A stretch of DNA of 64,000 bases from Shewanella canadensis. GTDB taxonomy: Bacteria > Pseudomonadota > Gammaproteobacteria > Enterobacterales > Shewanellaceae. Where the stretch lies: assembly GCF_003966225.1 (NCBI RefSeq), contig NZ_RXNU01000002.1, positions 310,001 to 374,000 on the forward strand. Direction: 5' to 3'. The stretch's first letter is position 1, and each line of letters begins with the position of its first letter. The notes under the pieces were generated by a model. It was given only the letters and a program-made list of their open reading frames with translations. It had not been told where the DNA came from and searched no databases. Below are positions 51,496-60,081 of the stretch, in pieces. The position numbers were made by a program, and so were the translations under genes.

Positions 51496-52346
51496 CCTTC
51501 TATCGACTCACGGATCCGCTCTTTGCGTTCCTGCTCTTCATCGAAGGCCGCTTCGATTTCAGCCAGCACTGAGTCAACATCGGCCGCTTTAGTGCTCTCT
51601 TTAAATTTCCCGGTCAACTCTGACTCAGGATTCAACTTACCCGACTCGAACAGTGCCCACATCTCTTTCGCATATTTGGTCTTCAGCAACTCTGGAGCAA
51701 ACTGACCATAATATTGGGTCATATTATTAACATCACGCTCAAGCATTCTCTTGGCGTTATTATTCGCTGCCGCATCGACGGCTTGAGGGAGATCGATGAT
51801 CACCGGCCCGCAGCTGTCTAGCAAGACATTAAATTCGGACAGATCGCCATGGATCAAACCAGCACAGAGCATACGCTGCACATCTTTCATGACCACTTTA
51901 TGATGCGCCAGAGCCTGCTCAGTTGTCAGGGTGACATCGTTTAATCTGGGGGCAACAAACCCTTGCTCATCGGTAATGAGCTCCATTAACAGCACACCAT
52001 CGAAGCAACCATATGGTTGAGGTACTCTTACGCCGGCATGAGCGAGACGAAACAGGGCATCAACCTCGGCATTCTGCCAAGCCTGTTCCTGTTCGTTACG
52101 ACCAAACTTCGAGCCTTTCTCCATTGCACGAGCGCGTCGACTATTACGGCCTTTACGACCTTCACGATATTGAACAGCCTGTTTAAAGCTGCGCTTCTCG
52201 GCTTCTTTGTAAATTTTGGCGCATCGAACTTCACTGCCACTACGAACAACAAATACATCGGCCTCTTTGCCACTCATTAATGGACGAAGGACTTCATCAA
52301 CTAAGCCTTCATCTACGAGAGGCTGAATACGTTTCGGAATTTTCAT
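51492..52346 (-). CDS. RIO-type serine protein kinase
   Basis: A 284-residue atypical kinase. The nucleotide-binding block GKEADVFVV is at 26-34 with lysine K44 in the next strand (CAKIYK). The catalytic loop LIHGDLSEFNVLL has H166, D168 and N173. The metal-binding IIDLPQAVD has D185, the usual RIO replacement of DFG. Bacterial homologues (PA4780-like) autophosphorylate, but their targets are mostly unknown. The C-terminal ~50 residues are acidic and helical. The gene end lies in a 25-bp VNTR. Confidence 0.93.
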   Translation of the reverse strand: MKIPKRIQPLVDEGLVDEVLRPLMSGKEADVFVVRSGSEVRCAKIYKEAEKRSFKQAVQYREGRKGRNSRRARAMEKGSKFGRNEQEQAWQNAEVDALFRLAHAGVRVPQPYGCFDGVLLMELITDEQGFVAPRLNDVTLTTEQALAHHKVVMKDVQRMLCAGLIHGDLSEFNVLLDSCGPVIIDLPQAVDAAANNNAKRMLERDVNNMTQYYGQFAPELLKTKYAKEMWALFESGKLNPESELTGKFKESTKAADVDSVLAEIEAAFDEEQERKERIRESIEG

Positions 52347-52472
52347 AGCGCCCTTATACCCTACTTAAGGGCTTGATGGAATATCTAAGCAAATTATCAT
52401 TCAAAATAGATCGGTTCATGACCACTCAATACCTCGCCATACTGAAATGATTAATTACTACTTTTTAAACAC

Positions 52473-52886
52473 TTAAGTTAGAAGCTCAAATGCCAGATCG
52501 TAAGCCTTGCCCAGATCGACGGTTTTTGGTTTTAACGCTTTAAATTCTAATGTGCGCTTATCTGTCGCCCGAACCGTTGCCGGATGCACGAGCTCGATAC
52601 TCGATGGAGACAGGGCTAAAATCACACCTTCCATTAAAAATGTCCCCGCGCCTCCTGCCCCCTGACCTTTACTCGCACGTCGATTCAGCACTAGCTTGTC
52701 GATACCATGTTCGATGCAAAATGCCTTCACCTGTTCACCAAAAGCGACAACTTCATCCTGAGTCGGATTCTTAATTAAGGTGAACTTATTCGTTTTTGGA
52801 GCCACCAATTCATGAGTGGCACGTGTCCCGTTAAGGGTGACGATTCGAACCTCATTTGCTTTCAAAAACATTCCGGCAACTAACAT
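52473..52886 (-). CDS. DUF3010 family protein
   Basis: A 137-residue soluble protein matching the DUF3010 pattern: an N-terminal strand pair (LVAGMFLKANEVRIVTLNG), the block KLVLNRRASKGQGAGGAGTFLMEGVI (split, ~64-90) and a C-terminal VDLGKAYDLAF. The family has a RuvC-like resolvase fold by prediction but no proven activity. It stands alone. The solo TACCAATCGGTA element lies 18 bp before its start. Confidence 0.7.
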   Translation of the reverse strand: MLVAGMFLKANEVRIVTLNGTRATHELVAPKTNKFTLIKNPTQDEVVAFGEQVKAFCIEHGIDKLVLNRRASKGQGAGGAGTFLMEGVILALSPSSIELVHPATVRATDKRTLEFKALKPKTVDLGKAYDLAFELLT

Positions 52887-52903
52887 ATCGCACCTTACTT
52901 TTA

Positions 52904-52915
52904 TACCAATCGGTA
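52904..52915. repeat. Solo TACCAATCGGTA element
   Basis: TTA-TACCAATCGGTA-TTA, the fused ends of the MITE-like element with matching TTA flanks. It lies between the DUF3010 gene and the terminator of the large exported unknown. Confidence 0.75.
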
Positions 52916-52921
52916 TTAGGC

Positions 52922-52950
52922 AAAAAAAAGAGCCAGCGATGCTGGCTCTA
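52922..52950 (-). terminator. Rho-independent terminator
   Basis: On the minus strand AGAGCCAGC-ATC-GCTGGCTCT is followed by eight Ts. It lies 21 bp past the stop of the large exported unknown and clearly ends its transcript. Confidence 0.95.
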
Positions 52951-52970
52951 TCTGAAAGAGGGATGTTAAC

Positions 52971-54719
52971 TTACTCTTCCGCTGGTGTAACTTTGTTATT
53001 AATATATGAGTCAAAAACGATGCCTTGCTCATTGATATCCACGCCCATTTTCACCTGCATATCATAATCTTTCATCATAGAGAGCTCTTCGGGAAGCGGC
53101 TCACCCGTCATCTCTGCCAAGGTCACAATTGGCGTGAATAACTTTTTATAATCTAAAGCGATATTGTACAAGCCATTATCGGTAAGCGGTTCGGCGGCCA
53201 ACTGCTCAGCTATGGCCTTCGCCTTCTCACCATTGAACAACACCAAGTGACTGCCTTTCACAGCCATCTTAGGCTTAATGCCGTACTCAGGCGGCAGAGG
53301 AAGCAGGTGAGAGAGGTCGATAACGCTACCATCTTGGGGCAGTTGAATATTGGCTAACTCGGGAGCGAAAGGTTTCACCATATTAAACAGCATACTCGGA
53401 TTATCGGCAGATAAGCTCACTATGGCATCGATACTCTCTAACCCTGGTTCGCCCTGCCCTGAAGCCGATGGTTCGGAAAATTTATAATCAATAATCGCGG
53501 CGCTCACCCCTCTGACTCCATTTGCCATGCCGGTAAACATGCCTAACATTGCCGGGCTCTGACCCGATAACTCCTGCTGAAACTCCTGCAGGACCTGACA
53601 CTGGTATTGTGGCTGCAGTAGCTCATCCCAAACGGCAGTCAATGATGGAACCAGTTGGTTAAGTTCAATGCCTACTCCCATTGAAAACACTGAGTCACCA
53701 GGATTTTTAGCGTAATCGGGTATGAAACCACGCATTTTTTTAAGGGCATCGAGCAGGGTCTGATTCTTACTCTCTATGATCGTTGAGATATCGAAGCTGC
53801 TCTGTTTATCCTCGATATTGGTACTATTTACCCCAAATACCGTACGCGGCCAATTGGCGGTGATAGCAGAAAATTCTTTGTGACACTCAGGGGTTCTGAA
53901 TTCGGCAAGCAGATCTTCCCCCTCTTGAGCAGAGAAAGCCGTTATCTGCTGAGCCAGTTGATTGCCCTCTTTCGTGGTAATTGCTTTGACTATCTCCTGA
54001 TGATTCAGATAACCAATCGCTTCGTCGCTGAAACCATGAGTGTTAATGATCTGCTCAATAATTCCTGAATCGGCCAGTGACTGAGCCACGGGGCGTAAAC
54101 CTAACGCCGTTTCCAGAGTTGGCTCATCGATAAATGCACTATTGAGAGTTACCGTCAGCAAGCCATCTTTTTGAGCAAGCAGGAGCTCTAACTTCTCGGG
54201 GTCACCTATATCGCTTAGGGTATAAACACGATAATCCAGCCCTTTCAACGTTCTTATTTCATGGCTATAACCACTGTCTAGCTCAGCCTTATCGAGTAAA
54301 GCCCATATCGCCTGAGGCTTTTCCACTTCAAATTTAACGACAGGCAAGATGCCCAGAGTATAGAAATAGCTACGGATCTGTTCCGACAACCCAAAGGTCT
54401 CGATAAATTGCTCACCGCTTTGCAGGCTGTCCATATATGAGCGGCTCAGGCTCAAGAGAAACTTAGCTCTCGCGTCATCAGACTGCTCTAACTCTGCAAA
54501 AAGCTCAGCTGGGGCCGTCTTATAGCTTTGGGAAAGAGAGTTCACGTAGGACTTGATTGGAAAAGGCTTCAGCTGACCGGAAAATAGCGGAGTATCGGCA
54601 GGAACAGAGGCCAAAACGGTATCAGACTGACCGGAAGCGGAACTTGGCTTGTCTTGACTCAACCAATATCCACCCGCACCAGCGGCGACTACGGCTGCTG
54701 CAATTATTATTTTCTTCAT
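52971..54719 (-). CDS. Large exported hypothetical protein
   Basis: A 582-residue protein with an N-terminal signal or anchor helix (KKIIIAAAVVAAGAGGYWL, residues 2-20) and a Ser-rich linker. The mature part contains repeated motifs of mixed strands and helices (DTVLASVPADTPLFSGQLKPFP near the start, SVFSMGVGIELNQLVPSL in the middle, HLVLFNGEKAKAIAEQL near the end). This is the style of DUF3352-like periplasmic proteins, but the match is not firm. It has two cysteines. The gene is bracketed by solo TACCAATCG elements at 52904 and 54768. The function is unknown. Confidence 0.65.
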   Translation of the reverse strand: MKKIIIAAAVVAAGAGGYWLSQDKPSSASGQSDTVLASVPADTPLFSGQLKPFPIKSYVNSLSQSYKTAPAELFAELEQSDDARAKFLLSLSRSYMDSLQSGEQFIETFGLSEQIRSYFYTLGILPVVKFEVEKPQAIWALLDKAELDSGYSHEIRTLKGLDYRVYTLSDIGDPEKLELLLAQKDGLLTVTLNSAFIDEPTLETALGLRPVAQSLADSGIIEQIINTHGFSDEAIGYLNHQEIVKAITTKEGNQLAQQITAFSAQEGEDLLAEFRTPECHKEFSAITANWPRTVFGVNSTNIEDKQSSFDISTIIESKNQTLLDALKKMRGFIPDYAKNPGDSVFSMGVGIELNQLVPSLTAVWDELLQPQYQCQVLQEFQQELSGQSPAMLGMFTGMANGVRGVSAAIIDYKFSEPSASGQGEPGLESIDAIVSLSADNPSMLFNMVKPFAPELANIQLPQDGSVIDLSHLLPLPPEYGIKPKMAVKGSHLVLFNGEKAKAIAEQLAAEPLTDNGLYNIALDYKKLFTPIVTLAEMTGEPLPEELSMMKDYDMQVKMGVDINEQGIVFDSYINNKVTPAEE

Positions 54720-54767
54720 CCATCAAACTCCATTTAAAATTAACAATATTCGTGTCTACTTAACTTA

Positions 54768-54779
54768 TACCAATCGATA
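54768..54779. repeat. Solo TACCAATCGATA element
   Basis: A one-base variant of the solo element (TTA-TACCAATCGATA-TTA), about 50 bp upstream of the exported unknown's ATG. Confidence 0.7.
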
Positions 54780-54880
54780 TTAAAGAGAACTCCCTGTAGA
54801 CATAGGTTTTAAATATACTATAACGGGCGGGCAAAAGGGAGTGATGGAAAAGGGAAGCATAAACAGACTCTGAGATACGA

Positions 54881-54908
54881 CCTGAATAGCCACGTCGGGC
54901 TATTCAGG
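54881..54908. other. 11-bp perfect stem-loop of unknown role
   Basis: CCTGAATAGCC and GGCTATTCAGG pair perfectly around a 6-base loop. No T-run is next to it on either strand, and it is more than 400 bp from the end of cysH, so it is not an obvious terminator. It might be part of a small RNA or a protein-binding site. Confidence 0.5.
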
Positions 54909-55036
54909 TGTAACGGCTTTTGATTAAGCAGGCGCCAGCAAGCCAATCAAAACCACTAACTCATCTCAAGGAGTGAAACGAGCAAGGCTTTTGTTTGCTG
55001 ACAGCTCTGTCTGTGACTCTTAGTGAGTATCATCAC

Positions 55037-55150
55037 ATGAATGACGATAAGCTCAAGGAAGAACTAAAAACCACTGAGTCCAACTCAACAGATGACAGAC
55101 TCGATACAGAACAGCATTCTAAAACCATCTACGGGAACCACAAACTATAG
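55037..55150 (+). CDS. Possible very small hydrophilic protein
   Basis: A 37-codon frame (MNDDKLKEELKTTESNS...) with an even, protein-like hydrophilic composition but only a weak GAG ribosome site 9 nt upstream. It could be chance. No family is recognisable at this length. Confidence 0.2.
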   Translation: MNDDKLKEELKTTESNSTDDRLDTEQHSKTIYGNHKL

Positions 55151-55364
55151 ACTAAAAAACGAACTGTGCATAAGTTTGTGAGTATTTATGTACAAAAAAA
55201 TTAAAAAATAGAACTAAAGTATAACCTGAGTGGATAAAAACTCATTAAATTAGCCAGATGACAACGATGTCAGAAACACTCTTTTATCCACAATCATGAA
55301 TTTATGCCGCTCATATCACTCAATGAATCTCCTTCAAAAAGCAAGAATAACCCCCTTATCAGAG

Positions 55365-56132
55365 TTAGATATCGAAATGCAGACCACACTCTCGCTTCAA
55401 ACCGTTAAAACGCGTCTCCTCTTCGCTCATGCCCAGCTCCATTGGCTTGCTGGAATGCACATCTCCTACCGAGACATACCCTTTCTCCCAAAGGGGATGA
55501 TAGGGAAGATCATGCTCTGTTAGGTACTCATGCACATCTTTATTACTCCACTCGAGGATCGGCAGAATTTTATAGCGCGAACCATGGATAGCGAGAATAG
55601 GGAGCGCCTCACGGGTACTCGATTGAGAACGGCGCAACCCGGCAAACCAGGTCCCGACCTCCAATTCACCCAGAGCCCGCTGCATAGGTTCGACCTTGTT
55701 CATCCTGTTATATTGATCAAGGCCATCTAAGCCCTTCTCCCAGAGCAAGCCGAAACGCGCCTCCTGCCAGGCCGGAGTCAGCGGCGATGCAAACACCTTA
55801 AGGTTTAGCTTTAATCGCTCGGTTAACTCATCGATAAACCGATAAGTTTCAGAGAAGAGGTAACCGGTATCCGTCAAAATCACAGGTATATCAGCCTTGC
55901 GCTCACTAACCAGGTGCAGCATAACAGCACCCTGTATCCCAAAGCTTGACGAAAGGGCATGATTTCCCGGCAGATAATCGAGTCCCCAGCTAACCCGTTG
56001 AGCCGGGGTTAGTTCAGACAAAAACTGATTAATACGCTCAAGCTCAAGCTTTTGCTCAACTTGAGGCGCGTTCAGTAACGCCTGAAGTTCATCGGAGGAG
56101 ACGATGGACTTCACCTTTACGGAGTTAGTCAT
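55365..56132 (-). CDS. cysH: Phosphoadenosine phosphosulfate (PAPS) reductase CysH
   Basis: A 255-residue enzyme that reduces PAPS to sulfite with thioredoxin in assimilatory sulfate reduction. Blocks: ALSSSFGIQGAVMLHLV (PP-loop type region), TDTGYLFSETYRFID and the C-terminal catalytic cysteine in ECGLH. The ATG at 56132 lies inside the last codons of cysI, with AAGGA just upstream, so translation is coupled. There is no CC...CXXC Fe-S set, so PAPS rather than APS is the substrate. Confidence 0.96.
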   Translation of the reverse strand: MTNSVKVKSIVSSDELQALLNAPQVEQKLELERINQFLSELTPAQRVSWGLDYLPGNHALSSSFGIQGAVMLHLVSERKADIPVILTDTGYLFSETYRFIDELTERLKLNLKVFASPLTPAWQEARFGLLWEKGLDGLDQYNRMNKVEPMQRALGELEVGTWFAGLRRSQSSTREALPILAIHGSRYKILPILEWSNKDVHEYLTEHDLPYHPLWEKGYVSVGDVHSSKPMELGMSEEETRFNGLKRECGLHFDI

Positions 56133-57834
56133 GGAAGTCCTTAGCGGCATCGAGAACCGCTTTCACTACGCCAGAGCGAACCGTGAAATTACCAAAGGTT
56201 TCGCCCTCTTCACGCTCGTTCACATAGCGAGCGAACAGTTGGTCGAGTTCAGATAAGATTTCGGCTTCCTGAATATTTTCACGATAGAGTTTATTCAGTC
56301 GAGTCCCTTCAAAGCTCGCCCCAAGATAGAGGTTATAGCGACCCGGCGCTTTACCCACCAGGCCTATTTCGGCCGCGAAGGGTCTGGCACATCCATTAGG
56401 GCAACCCGTCATACGGATAACTATGCCCTGATCGGCAAAACCATGCTTCTCCTGCAAGGACTCAACCTTAGTCAGAAAATCGGGGAAATAGCGCTCCGCC
56501 TCGGCCATAGCCAGTGCGCACGTTGGCAAAGCCACACAGGCGATAGAGCGGCCACGAGTTTCGGAGATAAGCTTGCCCATCAAACCGTGACTGCGGGCCA
56601 GAGCCTCGATCGCGTCTTTATCTTCCTCGGCAACGCCGGCAACGATAAAGTTTTGATTTGAGGTCATTCTAAAATCACCTTTATGGATTTTAGCTATCTC
56701 TCTTAAACCGGTTTGCAGTGGCTGACCCGGAAGATCTTTGATTCGACCCCCTTCGATGAAGAGTGTCAGGTGCCATCTGTTGTCGACCCCTTTGATCCAT
56801 CCATAACGATCGCCGCGATCGCCGATCACCACGTCGCGTTTGGGTTCGAACTTAACGCCGGCGCGCTTTTCAACTTCAGCCTTGAAGGCTTCATAGCCAT
56901 GCTTGACGATAGTGTACTTAAGTCGTGACTGCTTACGGTTAGAGCGGTTACCCCAATCACGTTGAACGGTCAAAATGGCTTCGGCAAATTTCAGGGTGTC
57001 TTCGGCCTTGATAAAACCAAAGTCATCGGCAAGACGCGGGAAGGTCTCGACTTCACCATGGGTCGACCCCATACCACCACCGGCGACCAAGTTAAAACCG
57101 ACAAGCTCGCCCTCTTCTGCAACGGCGATAAGACCCAAGTCATTGGTGTAAACGTCGACATCGTTATCCGGTGGCACGGCAACGGCCATCTTAAACTTAC
57201 GCGGCAGATAGGTTTTACCGTATACGGGTTCAACCTCATCCCCTTCACTGGTAGCAACCTTATCATCACCTAACCAGATTTCGGCATACGCCTTAGTTCT
57301 TGGAAGGTAGATATCTGACAGCTTTTTAGCCCAGTAATAAGCCTGTTCATGAAGACGTGACTCAACAGGATTTGGATTACACATCACGTTTCGGTTTACA
57401 TCACCGCAAGCCGCAATAGAGTCTAACGCCTTCTTGTCCAGACTCTGGATCAAGGTTCTGAGGTTACGCTTCGAGATGCCATGATATTGAAATGTCTGAC
57501 GCGTCGTGAGTCGAATACTGTTTGAACTGGTCAATGTCGATGAGATCTCATCGACACCTAACCACTGCTCAGGTGTACAGACACCACCGGCAACACGGGC
57601 GCGCAACATGAAACTATAGAGAGGCTCTAACTTCTGCTCCTTACGTTCATTACGTAGATCCCGGTCATCTTGCTGGTAAAAACCATGGAACTTGATTAAT
57701 TGCTGGTCGCCCTCGCTAAATGCGCCGGTGACCGCCGTATCGAGCCCCTCTTCAATGCCTCCCCTAAGGAAGTCACTGTCGGTTTTCAGGTGTTCATTTA
57801 TCGATAATTTCTCTTCAACATTTTCTACAGTCAT
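56125..57834 (-). CDS. cysI: Sulfite reductase hemoprotein beta subunit CysI
   Basis: A 569-residue siroheme/[4Fe-4S] protein; E. coli CysI has 570. It reduces sulfite to sulfide with six electrons from CysJ. The cluster/siroheme ligands are in CVALPTCALAMAEAE and MTGCPNGCARP. The N-terminal repeat block RLTTRQTFQYHG is present. The gene lies 120 bp after cysJ and overlaps cysH by 8 bp, giving the usual cysJIH order. Confidence 0.97.
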   Translation of the reverse strand: MTVENVEEKLSINEHLKTDSDFLRGGIEEGLDTAVTGAFSEGDQQLIKFHGFYQQDDRDLRNERKEQKLEPLYSFMLRARVAGGVCTPEQWLGVDEISSTLTSSNSIRLTTRQTFQYHGISKRNLRTLIQSLDKKALDSIAACGDVNRNVMCNPNPVESRLHEQAYYWAKKLSDIYLPRTKAYAEIWLGDDKVATSEGDEVEPVYGKTYLPRKFKMAVAVPPDNDVDVYTNDLGLIAVAEEGELVGFNLVAGGGMGSTHGEVETFPRLADDFGFIKAEDTLKFAEAILTVQRDWGNRSNRKQSRLKYTIVKHGYEAFKAEVEKRAGVKFEPKRDVVIGDRGDRYGWIKGVDNRWHLTLFIEGGRIKDLPGQPLQTGLREIAKIHKGDFRMTSNQNFIVAGVAEEDKDAIEALARSHGLMGKLISETRGRSIACVALPTCALAMAEAERYFPDFLTKVESLQEKHGFADQGIVIRMTGCPNGCARPFAAEIGLVGKAPGRYNLYLGASFEGTRLNKLYRENIQEAEILSELDQLFARYVNEREEGETFGNFTVRSGVVKAVLDAAKDFHD

Positions 57835-57954
57835 GGCAAGGTCTCACTAATTATCCAGGTGTAACGCCCAATCTCAGGGCGTCACATCAATATTCTTAAT
57901 CATTTCAATCACACTCAAGGGATCCGCACTCAGTCGAATCAAGCCTCGGAGCGA

Positions 57955-59730
57955 TCAATAGACATCTTTTTGGTAGCGTTTATCGCTGCGTAGGGCTTCG
58001 AAATACGCTTCGGCCTCCCCTGGCGTCTTAGCGCCGAACTTAACCGCAACATCCAGTAATGCCTGATGGACATCTTTCGCCATACGCTCGGCGTCACCAC
58101 AGATATAGAGGTGAGCACCTGACTCCAACCACTCCCATAACTCTTTGCCTTGCTCGGCAATACGATGCTGAACGTAAACTTTATGCGCTTGATCTCTGGA
58201 GAAAGCCAAATCGAGACGGGCGAGCGAACCCTCTTTAAGATATTGCTGCCATTCGGTCTGATAGAGAAAATCTTGTTCGAAATGTGGATTACCAAAGATA
58301 AGCCAGCTGTTCCCTTCGATACCCTGAGAAGACCTTTCCTGCATAAACGCCCTGAATGGTGCGACGCCAGTCCCCGGCCCCACCATGATCACAGGAGTCT
58401 CAGGATTTTCAGGTAATCTGAAGTGATTATTGGGTTCGACATACACCTTAATCGCCGTCCCCTCCTCCGCCTGGGCCAAGAATTGAGACGCACCACCGAA
58501 TCGAGTCGTACCTTCATGCTCATCTTCAACCAGGGCAACGGTCAAATGAACTTCAGACTCAACTTCGGCCTGACTCGAAGCGATAGAGTAGAGACGAGGT
58601 GTGATAGGGCGAAGTAACTCAAGCAGTTGAGTCGCAGTGATCTTCACAGCATAGTCAGCGACGAGATCGGCCAGTTGGTTATTCAGCACAAAATGACGAG
58701 TTAACTCTTTATCTTCGACGGTATTAAGCAACTCCCGGTTTCCACTTAACGCAGCCCACCCCTGAACCAAACCCGGATAGATCTGAGTCAACTCTTTCTT
58801 CTCAATTAAGGCTTGCTTGAGCGACAGGGAGTCCTTGCCAACGGTCACCGGTGAGTCACCATCGAGTGCCAGCTTAGTCAAGATTTCATCGACTAAGGTT
58901 TCGGCATTGGTAAACCAGACACCTAAGGCATCGCCGACTTGATAGCTTAAGCCCGATTCATCCAGATCAATTTCGACATGGCGAACATCACGGTCCGAGT
59001 CCCGGCCCGTTAGTTTTTGGCTGACTAAGATCTCCGCGGTATAAGGTTTTTGCTTGGTGTATTCATTTTCCACTACAGAGGGTGCGATAGAAACCACACT
59101 CGCGCCGGAGGTCTGAATGAGTGGCTTAACCGCTTCCAGTACCCTCTCTTGCCACTGCTCCGCCGCAGACTCGTAGTCCACATCACACTCAACCAGAGGT
59201 TGAATCGAGGTAGCACCGAGCTTTGATAATCTCTCATCGAAGTCTTTACCTGTCTGGCAGAAGAATTCGTAGCTTGAATCTCCCAGAGCCAACACAGAAT
59301 AGTTTAAGTTTTCAAGTCGGGGAGCGCGTTTCGATGCCAGAAACTTATGCAACTCTATCGCATCATCCGGCGCTTCACCTTCACCATGGGTACTCACGAC
59401 CGCCAGCAGCAGCGTCTCTTGCTTCAACTGTCTTACTTTGTAATCCGACATAGAAGCTAAATTGACCGCATAGCCTTGCGTTCGAGCCTTCGCCGCCAGT
59501 TCGCTGGCAACGCCACGACCGTTCCCGGTTTGGCTACCATATAAAATCGTCATCGTTTGCGCGGGTTCAGTATCCGCAACATTTACAGTTGCTTGCCCGG
59601 CAGACGCCGACAGGTATCCTCCCACCCAAGCGAGTTGAATGGCACTCAGCTCAGAGGTGAGCTGCTTTAACTTATCGACCTGTCCTTGTGACAGGGGAGA
59701 AGCGAGTGATGAAAGCTCTTTTAACAACAT
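57955..59730 (-). CDS. cysJ: Sulfite reductase flavoprotein alpha subunit CysJ
   Basis: A 591-residue diflavin NADPH reductase; E. coli CysJ has 599. The flavodoxin domain (~60-200) has YGSQTGNG, STHGEGEAPDD and GDSSYEFFC. The FAD/NADPH part has RLYSIASSQ, GPGTGVAPFRAFMQER, FGNPHFEQDFLYQ and YICGDAERM, ending KDVY. It supplies CysI with electrons from NADPH. It is the closest relative in the window of the C-terminal half of the dehalogenase-locus fusion protein. Confidence 0.97.
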   Translation of the reverse strand: MLLKELSSLASPLSQGQVDKLKQLTSELSAIQLAWVGGYLSASAGQATVNVADTEPAQTMTILYGSQTGNGRGVASELAAKARTQGYAVNLASMSDYKVRQLKQETLLLAVVSTHGEGEAPDDAIELHKFLASKRAPRLENLNYSVLALGDSSYEFFCQTGKDFDERLSKLGATSIQPLVECDVDYESAAEQWQERVLEAVKPLIQTSGASVVSIAPSVVENEYTKQKPYTAEILVSQKLTGRDSDRDVRHVEIDLDESGLSYQVGDALGVWFTNAETLVDEILTKLALDGDSPVTVGKDSLSLKQALIEKKELTQIYPGLVQGWAALSGNRELLNTVEDKELTRHFVLNNQLADLVADYAVKITATQLLELLRPITPRLYSIASSQAEVESEVHLTVALVEDEHEGTTRFGGASQFLAQAEEGTAIKVYVEPNNHFRLPENPETPVIMVGPGTGVAPFRAFMQERSSQGIEGNSWLIFGNPHFEQDFLYQTEWQQYLKEGSLARLDLAFSRDQAHKVYVQHRIAEQGKELWEWLESGAHLYICGDAERMAKDVHQALLDVAVKFGAKTPGEAEAYFEALRSDKRYQKDVY

Positions 59731-60081
59731 GAGAAACGGCCCTATATCTGTGTAATATCGGTTAGCTTAGCGTCTATACAGAAAAGCAAAAAAGAATAAA
59801 ATCTAATTTTTAATTCCTTTTTGATATATGAGTGATCAAATATCCGACAGAATAGGGGCAAAATGGCCATAAGCGGCTGCAAAACGAGTAGATTTCATAC
59901 AAGTAAACAGAGTGGCGAATATAGGGGGAAGATGGAACCGCGCACGCGGTAGATGAGATAAAGTGAAACTAGCGAGAAGCCTGGCTCAACTATCAACAGA
60001 ATAGTTTTGACACAAATAATTTTTTAACTTCCTGTTTTCATTCTATACTAGCATCACAAGTTCGATAATAATTAAAAAAAG
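59731..60081. other. Divergent promoter region of cysJ and the MipA-like gene
   Basis: An AT-rich 350-bp gap between divergent genes. It must contain the cysJIH promoter, normally CysB-activated, and the promoter of the outer-membrane gene (TTTTCATTCTATACTAG near 60033-60050 has a good -10-like TATACT). No CysB site could be singled out by eye. Confidence 0.45.

Larger units (their letters stand above)
54720..55364. other. Intergenic region with solo element, long stem-loop and possible small ORF
   Basis: About 645 bp between two minus-strand genes. It holds the solo element at 54768, a perfect 11-bp stem-loop at 54881-54908, and a 37-codon plus-strand frame at 55037-55150. The last 200 bp are AT-rich with no recognised motif. 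Confidence 0.5.
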
